Assembly: GCF_000564855.1 (NCBI RefSeq)
Contig: NZ_AYXG01000033.1
Span: forward strand, 1-44,393
Reading direction: 5' to 3'
DNA length: 44,393 bases
From: Actinokineospora spheciospongiae
Lineage (GTDB): Bacteria > Actinomycetota > Actinomycetes > Mycobacteriales > Pseudonocardiaceae
Below, one piece after another: positions 24,941-32,886 of this stretch. The notes beneath the pieces are model-generated. The model made no database searches and had not been told where the DNA came from. It saw only the letters and a list, made by a program, of their open reading frames with translations. How positions within the stretch are numbered: the stretch's first letter is position 1; every line of letters starts with the position of its first letter. The position numbers and the translations under genes were made by a program.

Positions 24941-26140
24941 TCAGCGCTTGCCGCCCGCCTTCCACGTCTCCCACGGGATCTGCCAGTCGCTCTGGCCGTC
25001 CCAGGCTTCGAGCACCGGGCCGCCGGAGTTCTGCACCACGATCACGTCGCCCTTGTTGGAGATGCTCTGCAACCAGGCGGCGTTCTCGGTCGACATGTTG
25101 ATGCACCCGTGGCTGACGTTGCGCACCCCCTGGTCGCGCACCGACCACGGCGCGGAGTGGAAGAAGATGCCGCTGTTGGACATGCGGCTCGCCACCTCCA
25201 CCTCCGTCCGGTAGCCCGCCGCCGAGTCCGTGGGCACGCCGTAGGTGGAGGAGTCCATCGTGTAGTCGGTGTGCTCGCTCATCACCGTGTAGGTGCCGAC
25301 CGGGGTCTCGTGGGCCTTCTTGCCCAGGGAGATCGGGATGGTGCGGGCGGGGGTCCCGTTGACGGTCACCGTCATCTGGTGGGTGGTCCCGTCGGCGACG
25401 GCGATCACCGAGTCGCCCACCGTGACGGTGGCGGTGCGGTCGGCGCGGCCGTAGACGCCGTTGCCCAGGTCCTTGCCGTAGATGGCGGCGTTGATCGTGA
25501 CGGTGCTGTGCGCCTTCAGGTACTCCTTGGGCCGCCAGTGCACCTCTTTGTCGCTGAACCAGTAGAAGGCCCCCTCGGCGGCGGGGGTCGGGGTGACCGT
25601 GATCGCCTTCTCGGCGGCGGCCTTGTCGGCCACGGCGGCGTCGAAGTAGAACGCGAACGGCTGGCCCACGCCCACGACCTGCCCGTCGAGCGGGTTCATC
25701 GACAGCGCGGTCTGGCGGGCGGGCTTGACGGTGGTGAACGTCGAGGTCGACGTGGCCGTCCTGCCCGCGGGGTCGGCGGCGGTGGCCGTGGCGGTGTAGG
25801 TCTTGCCGTAGCCCAGCGCCTCGGTGGTCGTCCAGCTCGTGCCGTCGGCCGACAGCGCGCCCGCGACGACCTTGCCGTCGGCACCGGTGACCGCGGCCTC
25901 GGTGATCTTCCCGCCCGCGGCCGTGACCGTCACCGGGGCGCCCGGCGCGACCCCGGCGGCCTGGTCGGCCGGGGCGAGCGCCAGTGCCAGCGGAACGGGC
26001 GGCGCGGTGGACCGCGCACCGGCCGCCACCGCCTCCGGCGGCGTCCCACCCGGTGTGGCCGACCCCTCGGCGGTGCACGCCGCCACCGCGACCACCCCGA
26101 CACAGGCGAGCACCGCCCGCGCCCACCGACCCCTCGTCAT
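24941..26140 (-). CDS. L,D-transpeptidase lipoprotein (Ldt, YkuD domain with Ig-like domains)
   Basis: The 399-residue precursor has a lipoprotein signal with lipobox VAAC (Cys22), two Ig-like domains (about 50-250, starting LALALAPADQAAGVAPGAPVTV and ending VTVNGTPARTIPI), and a YkuD catalytic domain with SNSGIFFHSAPWSV and SHGCINMS (His344, Cys346). It forms 3-3 crosslinks in peptidoglycan outside the membrane, like mycobacterial LdtMt2. Length and domain order match. The C-terminal DWQIPWETWKAGGKR tail matches the family's extension. A 14-bp palindrome lies upstream of the start. Divergent tRNA-Lys follows on the other side. Confidence 0.95.
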   Translation of the reverse strand: MTRGRWARAVLACVGVVAVAACTAEGSATPGGTPPEAVAAGARSTAPPVPLALALAPADQAAGVAPGAPVTVTAAGGKITEAAVTGADGKVVAGALSADGTSWTTTEALGYGKTYTATATAADPAGRTATSTSTFTTVKPARQTALSMNPLDGQVVGVGQPFAFYFDAAVADKAAAEKAITVTPTPAAEGAFYWFSDKEVHWRPKEYLKAHSTVTINAAIYGKDLGNGVYGRADRTATVTVGDSVIAVADGTTHQMTVTVNGTPARTIPISLGKKAHETPVGTYTVMSEHTDYTMDSSTYGVPTDSAAGYRTEVEVASRMSNSGIFFHSAPWSVRDQGVRNVSHGCINMSTENAAWLQSISNKGDVIVVQNSGGPVLEAWDGQSDWQIPWETWKAGGKR

Positions 26141-26163
26141 GTCCTACCCCCAAAAGCTTGACC

Positions 26164-26177
26164 GTCACCCGGGTGAC
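26164..26177. promoter_or_regulatory. 14-bp perfect palindrome upstream of the L,D-transpeptidase gene
   Basis: GTCACCCGGGTGAC lies 24 bp before the ATG at 26140. It could be an operator or a hairpin in the 5' leader. No regulator can be named. Confidence 0.45.
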
Positions 26178-26308
26178 CAGTGTGCCCGACAATCACCCGA
26201 AAGGGTGGGGGACCTCCGAAAACAGACAGGGGTACCCCCCGATTTTGGGCCTCCCGGGGGCCTGTGCTAACTTTTTCCCTGTCAGCGGGAGAGACACCCT
26301 CCCGGCGA

Positions 26309-26384
26309 GCGCCGCTAGCTCAACTGGCAGAGCAGCTGGCTCTTAACCAGCGGGTTCGGGGTTCGAGTCCCTGGCGGCGCACCA
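26309..26384 (+). tRNA. tRNA-Lys (CTT anticodon)
   Basis: Acceptor GCGCCGC (26309-26315) pairs with GCGGCGC (26374-26380) and ACCA follows, so CCA is encoded. D-arm GCTCAACTGGCAGAGC, anticodon stem GCTGG/CCAGC around CTCTTAA with anticodon CTT, T-arm GGGGTTCGAGTCCC. Confidence 0.97.
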
Positions 26385-26390
26385 CAAGAC

Positions 26391-26430
26391 AGCGGAAGAC
26401 CCGTCCACACCGGACGGGTCTTCCGCTTTT
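26391..26430 (+). terminator. Intrinsic terminator after tRNA-Lys
   Basis: AGCGGAAGACCCGTCC (26391-26406), loop ACACC, perfect complement 26412-26427, then TTT. It also separates the tRNA from the convergent GH3 gene. Confidence 0.9.
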
Positions 26431-26452
26431 CACCGTCCTTTCGCGAGCGGGT

Positions 26453-27655
26453 TCAGCAGGCCGCCTTGGCGCGCAGCACGCGGCCCAGCGCCTCGGTCAC
26501 CCGCGCGGGGTCGAGTTCCCCGGTGCCCAGCGCCGCCGTGAGCCGGTCGAGCACCTGGGGCAGGCGGGCGCCGGAGGACCAGAACGGGACGTCGGCCCCG
26601 GCCCGGAGCGCGGCGAGGACCGCCTCGGGCAGGTCGTAGCGGTCGGAGACGGCGCGCATGGAGCCCAGGTCGTCGGTCACCGTGAGGCCGGTGAACCCCA
26701 GTTCCCCGCGCAGCAACCGGTAGGCGGCGGGTGAGAGCGAGGCGGGGACGCCGTCGGTGAGGCCGGGGACGGTGAGGTGGCCGAGCATCACCGCGACCCG
26801 TCCTTCCCGGGGCAGGTCGCGGTAGGGGGCGAGGTCGACGGCGCGCAACTGCTCCAGCGGCGGCGTGGTGACGGCGGTGACGTGGGAGTCGCCGGTGGCG
26901 CGGCCGTGCCCGGGGAAGTGCTTGAGCACCGGCAGCAGGCCCGCGTCCCGCAGCCCGGCGGCGAAGGCGCCGGCGTACCGGGTGGCGACGGCGGGGTCCG
27001 GGCTGAACGACCGGTCCCCGATCACCGCCGCGTCCGGCTGGTCGCCCACGTCGACCACCGGGGCGAAGTCCAGCGTCACACCGCGCGCCCGCAGCCGGTC
27101 CCCCCGGGTGCGGGCGAGGTCGCGCACCCGCCGCTCGGAGAGGGTCGCGGCCATCGTCCGCGCGCTGGGCAGGTCCCCGTCGAGCGCGTCGACCCGCTGG
27201 ACCCGCCCGCCCTCGTCGTCGACGGCCACGGTCAGCGGGAGCGCGGACGCGTCCCGCACCGGGGCCAGTCCCCCGTCCACCAGCAACGCGGTGGCCTTCC
27301 CGCCGAGGAAGATCCCCCCGACCTGCTCCTGCCCGACGGCCGCCAACGCGGCGGCCGGGCCCTTCGGGTCGACGCCGACGATCAGCAACTGGGCGAGCTG
27401 CCGCCGGGGAGGCAGGCTCGCGATCACCCCCGCGCACGGGTCGGTGGGGACCGCACCGCTCGCGGGCGACGGCCCGCTCCGGTCGCTCCGCGCCACCGGT
27501 GTGCCGGAGATCACCTGGTCGGGGACCAGCAGGGACGCGCCCAGCATGCCGCCGACGCCGATGGCGGCCAGCAACCCGCGCGCCCGACGCCGCCCGCGCA
27601 CCACTCGGCGCGCCCGCGCGCGGCACGTCGACCCGCGCGCACCCTGCACCGGCAA
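26453..27655 (-). CDS. GH3 beta-N-acetylhexosaminidase-like protein (NagZ family), exported
   Basis: The 400-residue protein has a basic N-terminus and a hydrophobic segment ARGLLAAIGVGGMLGASLLV (about 25-44), so it is exported or membrane-anchored. The GH3 domain shows VDDEGGRVQRV (145-155), LDFAPVVDV, KHFPGHG (245-251) with GDSH (His257), and the nucleophile region TVTDDLGSM (Asp328/329). The KHFPGHG plus D-x-H layout is typical of NagZ-type N-acetyl-beta-glucosaminidases, which act on peptidoglycan fragments. The start is TTG at 27655 (GGGAGGGG 6 bases upstream); GTG two codons later is the alternative. The N-terminal Cys11 is not in a lipobox. Confidence 0.88.
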   Translation of the reverse strand: MPVQGARGSTCRARARRVVRGRRRARGLLAAIGVGGMLGASLLVPDQVISGTPVARSDRSGPSPASGAVPTDPCAGVIASLPPRRQLAQLLIVGVDPKGPAAALAAVGQEQVGGIFLGGKATALLVDGGLAPVRDASALPLTVAVDDEGGRVQRVDALDGDLPSARTMAATLSERRVRDLARTRGDRLRARGVTLDFAPVVDVGDQPDAAVIGDRSFSPDPAVATRYAGAFAAGLRDAGLLPVLKHFPGHGRATGDSHVTAVTTPPLEQLRAVDLAPYRDLPREGRVAVMLGHLTVPGLTDGVPASLSPAAYRLLRGELGFTGLTVTDDLGSMRAVSDRYDLPEAVLAALRAGADVPFWSSGARLPQVLDRLTAALGTGELDPARVTEALGRVLRAKAAC

Positions 27656-27869
27656 GCCCGTCCCCTCCCGCTCGGAGGTGGGGTGCCCAACCGAGCAGCC
27701 CCCGAATCAATCCTCCTCGCCCGCACCGACACTTCCCGCCGACGAACGGGCATCCCTGTGGACAACCACCACGCGGGCGAACCGGGGCAAATCGGGTGGC
27801 GGTGGGATGGCCGTGCGGACGGCGCGCGCGGTGGGTGCGAGGATCGGGAACCCCAGGCGAGGAGTGCGG

Positions 27870-28067
27870 ATGAACGAGGGCGAGGAGTCGGAGCTGGAGG
27901 TTCCGGCCGAGGTGCACACGGTGTGCCAGTACTGCGGTGGCGGCGGCATGATCGCCGACCCGAAGCTGGCGATCATCGGGGGCACCCCCCGGACCGTCGA
28001 CAACGGGCGGCCGTGCGCGCACTGCGAGACGGTGGGGCACTTCGCGGGCATCGTGCCGCCGGTCTGA
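27870..28067 (+). CDS. Small zinc-ribbon-like protein (65 aa)
   Basis: ATG 27870 has GAGGAG 5 bases upstream. The protein starts MNEGEESELEVPAEVHTV and carries two CxxC knuckles, CQYC and CAHC, about 29 residues apart, each followed by Gly-rich turns, consistent with one structural zinc site. The N-terminus is acidic. No catalytic motif is seen. It lies divergently from the GH3 gene and 80 bp before the broken DUF4184 gene. Confidence 0.75.
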   Translation: MNEGEESELEVPAEVHTVCQYCGGGGMIADPKLAIIGGTPRTVDNGRPCAHCETVGHFAGIVPPV

Positions 28068-28147
28068 CCCCGCCGCGGGCCCGATCTCCACCAGGGCTTC
28101 ACCCGTCGGGCGCGCGCGGTCCACACCGCGCGGGGACCGTCGGGGGC

Positions 28148-28779
28148 ATGCCGTTCACGCTCGCGCACCCCGCCGCTGTGCTGCCGCAGGCCAGGACGCC
28201 GCTGGTGGCCTCGGGGCTGGTGGTGGGGTCCCTGTCGCCGGACCTGACGTACTTCGTGGCGCTGCGACCGCTCGGCGGGGACTTCACGCACAGCCCGCTC
28301 GGGTCGGTGGTCGTCGACCTGCGCCGGCGCAGGCGCTGCTCGCGCTGGTCCACGGGTTCGCCGCCCCCGCGCTGGTGTCGCAGGCGCCGCGGTGGGTCCG
28401 GGAGCGGGTCGTCGCGGTCGCCCGGCCGCCGCGGCCGGGCCCGCTGCCGGTGGTGTCGGTCCTCGTCGGCGAGGCGCCGCACCTGGTGTGGGACGCGTTC
28501 ACCCACCACGACGGGTTCGCCGTGACGCGGTTGCCGTGGCCTGCCGGTTCGCTGTGGACGGACATGCCGGTCCACCAGTTCCTGCAACCGGGCAGCAGCG
28601 TCGTCGGGCCGGCCGTCGTGCCCTGGTGGTGCGCCCACTACCCGCGCGGCGCCGAGCCCACGCCGGCGCCCGCCCGCTTCGCGCCTGCCCGCCGCCCGTG
28701 GCTGCCGGTGACCGGGGCTTTCCTCGGGCTGCTCGCCCACGGCGTGGTCCGCCGCCGCAGGCTCACTTCGCCACGATGA
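28148..28779 (+). pseudogene. DUF4184 family membrane protein gene with a frameshift
   Basis: The first frame gives MPFTLAHPAAVLPQARTPLVASGLVVGSLSPDL and THSPLGSVVVDL, the hallmark start of DUF4184 proteins. It then turns Arg-rich and would stop at 28525. The missing rest is in the -1 frame: APAQALLALVHGFAAPALVSQAPRWVRERV onward, HLVWDAFTHHDGF, and a final membrane segment to the stop at 28779. The switch falls at about 28320, where CTGCGCCGG would read CTGGCGCCGG with one more G. A single-base loss or a sequencing error explains it; total length 632 is one short of 211 codons. The intact protein would be a membrane protein of unknown function. Confidence 0.8.
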
Positions 28780-28981
28780 CCCAGATGCCGACGCCGACCA
28801 GGGCCACGCACAACGCGAAGCTCACCACCGCCAGGCCCAGCCCCATCGCGCTGGCGCCACCCGCCTGCCGGGCGTCGGCGTGGTCGGACCAGCCGCGCAC
28901 CCCCAGCGCGAACAGCACCACGGCACCGATCCCGGTGCTCAGCGCGGCGACGACAACCTCGCCGAGAGATCCCCAGTTCAC
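28763..28981 (-). CDS. Small two-helix membrane protein coupled to the phosphate transporter
   Basis: The 72-residue protein has two hydrophobic helices (VVVAALSTGIGAVVLFALGV and LGLAVVSFALCVALVGVGIWVIV) joined by GWSDHADARQAGGAS. The GTG start at 28981 overlaps the PiT stop (GTGA), so the two are translated together; it may be an accessory subunit, but no such function is known to me from sequence. Its 3' end overlaps the convergent DUF4184 gene by 17 bp. Confidence 0.75.
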   Translation of the reverse strand: MNWGSLGEVVVAALSTGIGAVVLFALGVRGWSDHADARQAGGASAMGLGLAVVSFALCVALVGVGIWVIVAK

Positions 28982-30126
28982 CGGTGGCCCCCCGCGACGG
29001 GGGCGGCGGATTCGGTGACCGGTTCCACCGGGATGTCGTTGACGTTGTGCGCGCTGACCGCGTTGCGGCGCGACAGCAGGAAGACCGCGCCGCCGAACAC
29101 CGCCCCCAGCACGGCGACCGCGATCGTGCCGACCGTCCCGGACTCCGCGACCGCGCCCGCGAGCGCGCCCGCGACCCCGGCGGCGGGCAGGGTGATCAGC
29201 CAGGCCAGCACCATCCGCCCGGCCGTGCCCCACCGCACCACCGCCTGCGGGGTGCCCAGCCCGGCGCCGAGGATGCCGCCGGAGCAGACGTGCGTGGTCG
29301 ACAGCGCGATCCCCAGGTGCGAGGAGGTCAGGATCACCGCGGTCGCGCTGGTCTGCGCGGCGAAGCCCTGCGGGGCGCCGATGTCGGTGATGCCGCGGCC
29401 CAGGGTGCGGATGATCCGCCACCCGCCCAGGTAGGTGCCCGCGGCGATGGCGAGCCCGGCGCTGACGATCACCCAGGTGGGCGGTCCGGAGCCGGTCGGC
29501 AGGCTGCCCGCGCTGATCAGCGTCAGCGTGATGATCCCCATGGTCTTCTGCGCGTCGTTCGTGCCGTGCGCCAGCGACAGCAGGGAGGCCGAGGCGATCT
29601 GCCCGATCCGGAACCCCCTGGGCGTGCGGCTCGCGGTGGCCCGGCGGGTGATCCGGAAGGCCAGGTAGGTGGCGATGCCGCCCGCGACCCCGGCGACCAC
29701 CGGCGCCGCCACGGCGGGCACCAGCACCTTCTCCACCAGCTTGGCGAAGTGCACCGCGTCGCTGCCCGCCGCCACCCACGTCGCCCCGACCAACCCGCCG
29801 AACAGGGCGTGCGAAGAACTCGACGGCAGGCCGACGTACCAGGTCAGCAGGTTCCACACGATGGCGCCGATCAGGCCGCCGAACACCACCTCGGGGGTGA
29901 TCGCGGCGTCATCGACCAACCCCCCGGAGATCGTCTTGGCCACCTCGACCGACAGGAACGCCCCCACCAGGTTGAGGACCGCGGACAGCGCCACCGCCAC
30001 CTTCGGCCGCAGCGCCCCGGTGGCGATGGACGTGGCCATGGCGTTCGCGGTGTCGTGGAAGCCGTTGGTGAAGTCGAAGACGAGGGCCGTGACGACGACG
30101 AGCGGGACCAGCACGGTCAGGTCCAC
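28978..30126 (-). CDS. pit: Low-affinity inorganic phosphate transporter, PiT family
   Basis: The 382-residue protein has about ten hydrophobic segments and both PiT signatures: FDFTNGFHDTANAMATSIATGAL (17-39) near the N-terminus and SLAHGTNDAQKTMGIITLTL in the second half. It moves metal-phosphate with protons across the membrane. Start is GTG at 30126 with GGGAGGGAG just upstream. A PHO-box-like direct repeat lies about 50 bp upstream. It is coupled to the small membrane protein downstream. Confidence 0.94.
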   Translation of the reverse strand: MDLTVLVPLVVVTALVFDFTNGFHDTANAMATSIATGALRPKVAVALSAVLNLVGAFLSVEVAKTISGGLVDDAAITPEVVFGGLIGAIVWNLLTWYVGLPSSSSHALFGGLVGATWVAAGSDAVHFAKLVEKVLVPAVAAPVVAGVAGGIATYLAFRITRRATASRTPRGFRIGQIASASLLSLAHGTNDAQKTMGIITLTLISAGSLPTGSGPPTWVIVSAGLAIAAGTYLGGWRIIRTLGRGITDIGAPQGFAAQTSATAVILTSSHLGIALSTTHVCSGGILGAGLGTPQAVVRWGTAGRMVLAWLITLPAAGVAGALAGAVAESGTVGTIAVAVLGAVFGGAVFLLSRRNAVSAHNVNDIPVEPVTESAAPVAGGHR

Positions 30127-30175
30127 CGAGAGACTCCCTCCCCGAAGGGTGCTCCATTCGGAAACCGGAAAAGCA

Positions 30176-30193
30176 GGTGACGCCTACGTTAAC
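30176..30193 (-). promoter_or_regulatory. PHO-box-like element upstream of pit
   Basis: On the minus strand GTTAACG-TAGG-CGTCACC: two 7-base units spaced 4 apart, each about 5 of 7 matching the actinomycete PhoP unit GTTCACC. It sits about 50 bp before the GTG. The match is partial and could be chance. Confidence 0.35.
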
Positions 30194-30237
30194 GTCCGAT
30201 GACCGCGACCCGCCCGCGCGGCGGTGTGCCGGGCCGG

Positions 30238-31476
30238 TCAGGGGGCGACGCGGATCTGGTTGCGGCCGGTGCTCTTCGCTTCGTAGACCGCCGCGTCGGC
30301 CTGGCGGAGCAGCGCTTCCAGGGTGGCGGTGGGGGCGGGGGCCGCCGCCACGCCGATCGAGGTCGTGCGGGCGGTGATGGTGACCGGGTTGCCGCGCTTG
30401 TCCTTGGCCGGGACGTGCATGGCGGCCACCCCCCGGCGGACGCGTTCGGCCACGTGGACGGCCTGGGCGGCGTCGGTGTCGGGCAGGAGCAGGACGAACT
30501 CCTCGCCGCCGAAGCGGCCGACGACGTCGCCCTGGCGGGTGGTCTCGTGCAGGACCGCGCCGACCGCGCGCAGGACCGCGTCGCCCGCCGGGTGGCCCCA
30601 CGTGTCGTTCACCTGCTTGAAGTGGTCCAGGTCGAGGACCGCCACCGCCACGGGGGTGCCCCGGCGGCGGGCCCGGACGAGTTCGCGGTCGACCTGCTCG
30701 TGCCAGCCCCGCGAGTTCAGCAGGTCCGTCTTGTCGTCGGTGCGGGAGTCGCCGCGCAGGTTCTCCAACTGCAACGCCCCCCAGTCGAGGGCGCAGAGGA
30801 GGGGGACGACCAGCAGGGGCGCCACCCAGGCGTGCGCCACCGCCAGGGCGACGAGGACGCCCAGGTTGACCGCGAGGGCGGCCATGGCGTTGTCGCGGCG
30901 GGTACCGGTGACCCGGGCGCGGGTGGGGTGGGGGGTGGACAGGGCGATCACGCCCGCGATGGCGGCCGCGTTGAGTGCGAAGTAGACCGCCGCCGCGGTC
31001 AGCAGGACCAGGAACCCGCCCGGGGAGAAGCGGTGCAGCACGTCCAGGCCGGACACCCGGACCACAGACAGCGCCGCCAGCGCGGGCAGCAGGGTGCCCG
31101 CGCTGCCGAAGGTGAACCGGTGGAGGGGGCGGCGGGCGACCGGGTAGAGCTGCAGGCGCAGCAGCAGCATCGACAGCACCGCCATCCACGCGGGCAGCAG
31201 GACCGCGGCGGGCAGAATCCACACGACCGAGGTGTCGACGTGCGGGCCGCCGCGGTTGTCCCGGCGGGCCTCCTCGGTGCGCCGGGACAGCCACAGGTGC
31301 GCCGCCCCGGCGAGCACCAGCGCGCCGAAGCGGCGCCAGTCCGCCGCGGCCGCCGACCGGTCGGCGAGCAGCGCCGCCACCAGCGCCGCCGCGGTGAGGA
31401 GTTCGAACAGCAGGATGTAGGCGATCGCGGGCCGCGGCAGCGACCACAACCCGGTCGGCGGTTCGACGCCGGTCAC
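30238..31476 (-). CDS. Membrane diguanylate cyclase (GGDEF)
   Basis: The protein (412 residues from GTG 31476) has about six to seven hydrophobic segments in residues 10-240, then a GGDEF domain with LLNSRGWHEQVDRELVRARRRGTPVAVAVLDLDHFKQVNDTWGH and GGEEF at 323-327. The product-inhibition site RQGD (314-317) is five residues before GGEEF, so feedback control should be intact. It makes c-di-GMP at the membrane; no EAL or HD-GYP domain is fused. GTG 31476 was chosen because the first helix follows within ten residues as in relatives; an in-frame TTG at 31635 behind AAGGGGGG would add a 53-residue Pro-rich tail. Confidence 0.9.
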   Translation of the reverse strand: MTGVEPPTGLWSLPRPAIAYILLFELLTAAALVAALLADRSAAAADWRRFGALVLAGAAHLWLSRRTEEARRDNRGGPHVDTSVVWILPAAVLLPAWMAVLSMLLLRLQLYPVARRPLHRFTFGSAGTLLPALAALSVVRVSGLDVLHRFSPGGFLVLLTAAAVYFALNAAAIAGVIALSTPHPTRARVTGTRRDNAMAALAVNLGVLVALAVAHAWVAPLLVVPLLCALDWGALQLENLRGDSRTDDKTDLLNSRGWHEQVDRELVRARRRGTPVAVAVLDLDHFKQVNDTWGHPAGDAVLRAVGAVLHETTRQGDVVGRFGGEEFVLLLPDTDAAQAVHVAERVRRGVAAMHVPAKDKRGNPVTITARTTSIGVAAAPAPTATLEALLRQADAAVYEAKSTGRNQIRVAP

Positions 31477-31724
31477 CCCGGTGCCCGGAGCCGCGGTCCG
31501 GCTCCCCGGCGCCGCCGGGGTGTGGTCGTCGACCCCCTGGGGCGCCGGGCCCGGTGGGTGACCCGCGGGAGGTGGGGCCGATGCGCAGCCGTGACCGGTG
31601 ATCGGACCCCGCGGCCCGCGTGCGTGCCGGACCAACGCCGCCGCCCCCCTTCTCCCCTCGGAACGGTGTCCTCAGGGGAAGGATACGTCGCGACCGGCAA
31701 GATATTTACTCTTCAACAACTCGA
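31477..31724. other. Intergenic region with an AT-rich patch
   Basis: It holds the leader of the diguanylate cyclase gene. GATATTTACTCTTC around 31703-31717 is the most AT-rich run nearby and may be a promoter. On the minus strand TCCCCT and AGGGGA (about 31655-31680) can pair into a hairpin. No known riboswitch pattern was recognised. Confidence 0.4.
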
Positions 31725-32636
31725 TCAGGCGGGCGTGAGCCACTTGCGCAGCCTGGGCGGCAGCCGCTGCTCCAGCCCGTAGGGCTCCAGGTGGCCGCCG
31801 AGCACCTCGGTGAACGCCCGGTCGACGCTGTCGAGGTCCCACTCGTCGCGGCGCAGGATCGGGGCCTTGAAGTGCGGCCTGCCCACCACGTGCAGCTCCG
31901 TGCCGGTGCAGCGCACCACCTGCCCGGTGATGCCCGCGGAGCGGTCGTCGAGCAGGAAGTGGACCAGCGGCGCGACCAGGTCCGGTGTGCTGTCCGGACC
32001 GGTCACCCGCGAGGCGCGCTCGGAGGTCCACACCATCCTGGTGTAGGCGAGCGGGCAGACCGCGTTGACCCGGATGCCGCACTCCTCCAGGTCGAGCGCC
32101 CACGAGTAGGTCAGCGAGGAGACCGCGCCCTTGCTCGCCGCGTACGCCCCCAGGGTCCGCTGGCCCAGCGAGGCGCCGGAGGAGATGTTGACGATCGCCC
32201 CGCCGCGGCCCGCGGCGCGCATCCGGCGGATGGCGGCCATGCCGGTGTAGAGCACGCCGAGGACGTTGACCTCGACCAGGGCGCGGACCCGCGCCGGGTC
32301 GTCGTCCCAGGGCAGGGCCTCGTGGTTGAGGCCCGCGTTGTTGACCAGCCCGTCGACCGCGCCGAACTCGCGGGCGCACAGGTCCACGATCGCCTCGGCC
32401 TGCTCCGGGTCGGCGACCGAGTGGCCGCTGGCCACCACCGCCCCGCCGTCCGCGCGGATGTCGGCGGCCACCCGCCGGGCCGCCTCGTGGTCGACGTCGT
32501 TGACCACGACCGCGGCGCCCGCCCCGGCCAGGTGCGCGGCGAACGCCGCCCCCAGTCCCCGGCCCGCCCCGGTCACCACGACCGCCTTGCCGTCGAGAGT
32601 GCTGCCGCCGAGAATGCCGCCGTCCAGAGTGCTCAT
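31725..32636 (-). CDS. Short-chain dehydrogenase/reductase (hydroxyacyl-CoA dehydrogenase-like)
   Basis: The 303-residue classical SDR has GAGRGLG (23-29), NDVD after strand two (Asp47, NAD type), LVNNAG (97-102), SSGAS (152-156) and YAASK (Tyr165, Lys169). Its C-terminal extension PHFKAPILRRDEWDLDSVDRAFTEVLGGHLEPYGLE is characteristic of SDRs of the multifunctional/peroxisomal hydroxyacyl-CoA type and of related actinobacterial lipid genes. ATG at 32636 is preceded by AAGGGGAG. It is transcribed alone between the regulator and the cyclase. Substrate not known. Confidence 0.9.
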   Translation of the reverse strand: MSTLDGGILGGSTLDGKAVVVTGAGRGLGAAFAAHLAGAGAAVVVNDVDHEAARRVAADIRADGGAVVASGHSVADPEQAEAIVDLCAREFGAVDGLVNNAGLNHEALPWDDDPARVRALVEVNVLGVLYTGMAAIRRMRAAGRGGAIVNISSGASLGQRTLGAYAASKGAVSSLTYSWALDLEECGIRVNAVCPLAYTRMVWTSERASRVTGPDSTPDLVAPLVHFLLDDRSAGITGQVVRCTGTELHVVGRPHFKAPILRRDEWDLDSVDRAFTEVLGGHLEPYGLEQRLPPRLRKWLTPA

Positions 32637-32851
32637 CGTCGTGCTCCCCTTCGCAGGCCCCGAATCCGCGCCGGGGGCTCCCGGCGGCCGCGGCGGTCGA
32701 GCGACCGCCACCTGCGGGGTCAGTCTCGGTGAGCGCGACCGCGGGAGCAGCCCGGTCGCGCCGAGCGGCGCGGCCGGTGCGCCGAACGCGGGGTCGGCCG
32801 TTCGGCCCAGCGGAACCACGAACTGGTCGCCCGCTCTGCGCCGAGCGGTGC

Positions 32852-32880
32852 CCGCCCGCACCCGGTCCGGGGGCGGGCGG
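32852..32880 (-). terminator. Terminator of the SARP-type regulator gene
   Basis: CCGCCCGC-A-CCCGG, one-base loop T, CCGGG-G-GCGGGCGG: 13 pairs with a single A/G mismatch. It begins 7 bp after the regulator's stop. Confidence 0.6.
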
Positions 32881-32886
32881 AGCCGG

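Noticed and set aside
24582-26384. tRNA-flanked integrated element
   Set aside because: The genes between the two tRNAs are core-like (S4 protein, L,D-transpeptidase); no integrase or duplicated tRNA 3' end is seen.
30376-31447. Minus-strand out-of-phase frame over the diguanylate cyclase
   Set aside because: Arg/Pro/Gly-rich; the other frame gives a complete GGDEF protein.
31477-31724. c-di-GMP or c-di-AMP riboswitch in the diguanylate cyclase leader
   Set aside because: No GEMM or ydaO consensus blocks were recognised; only a short hairpin is visible.
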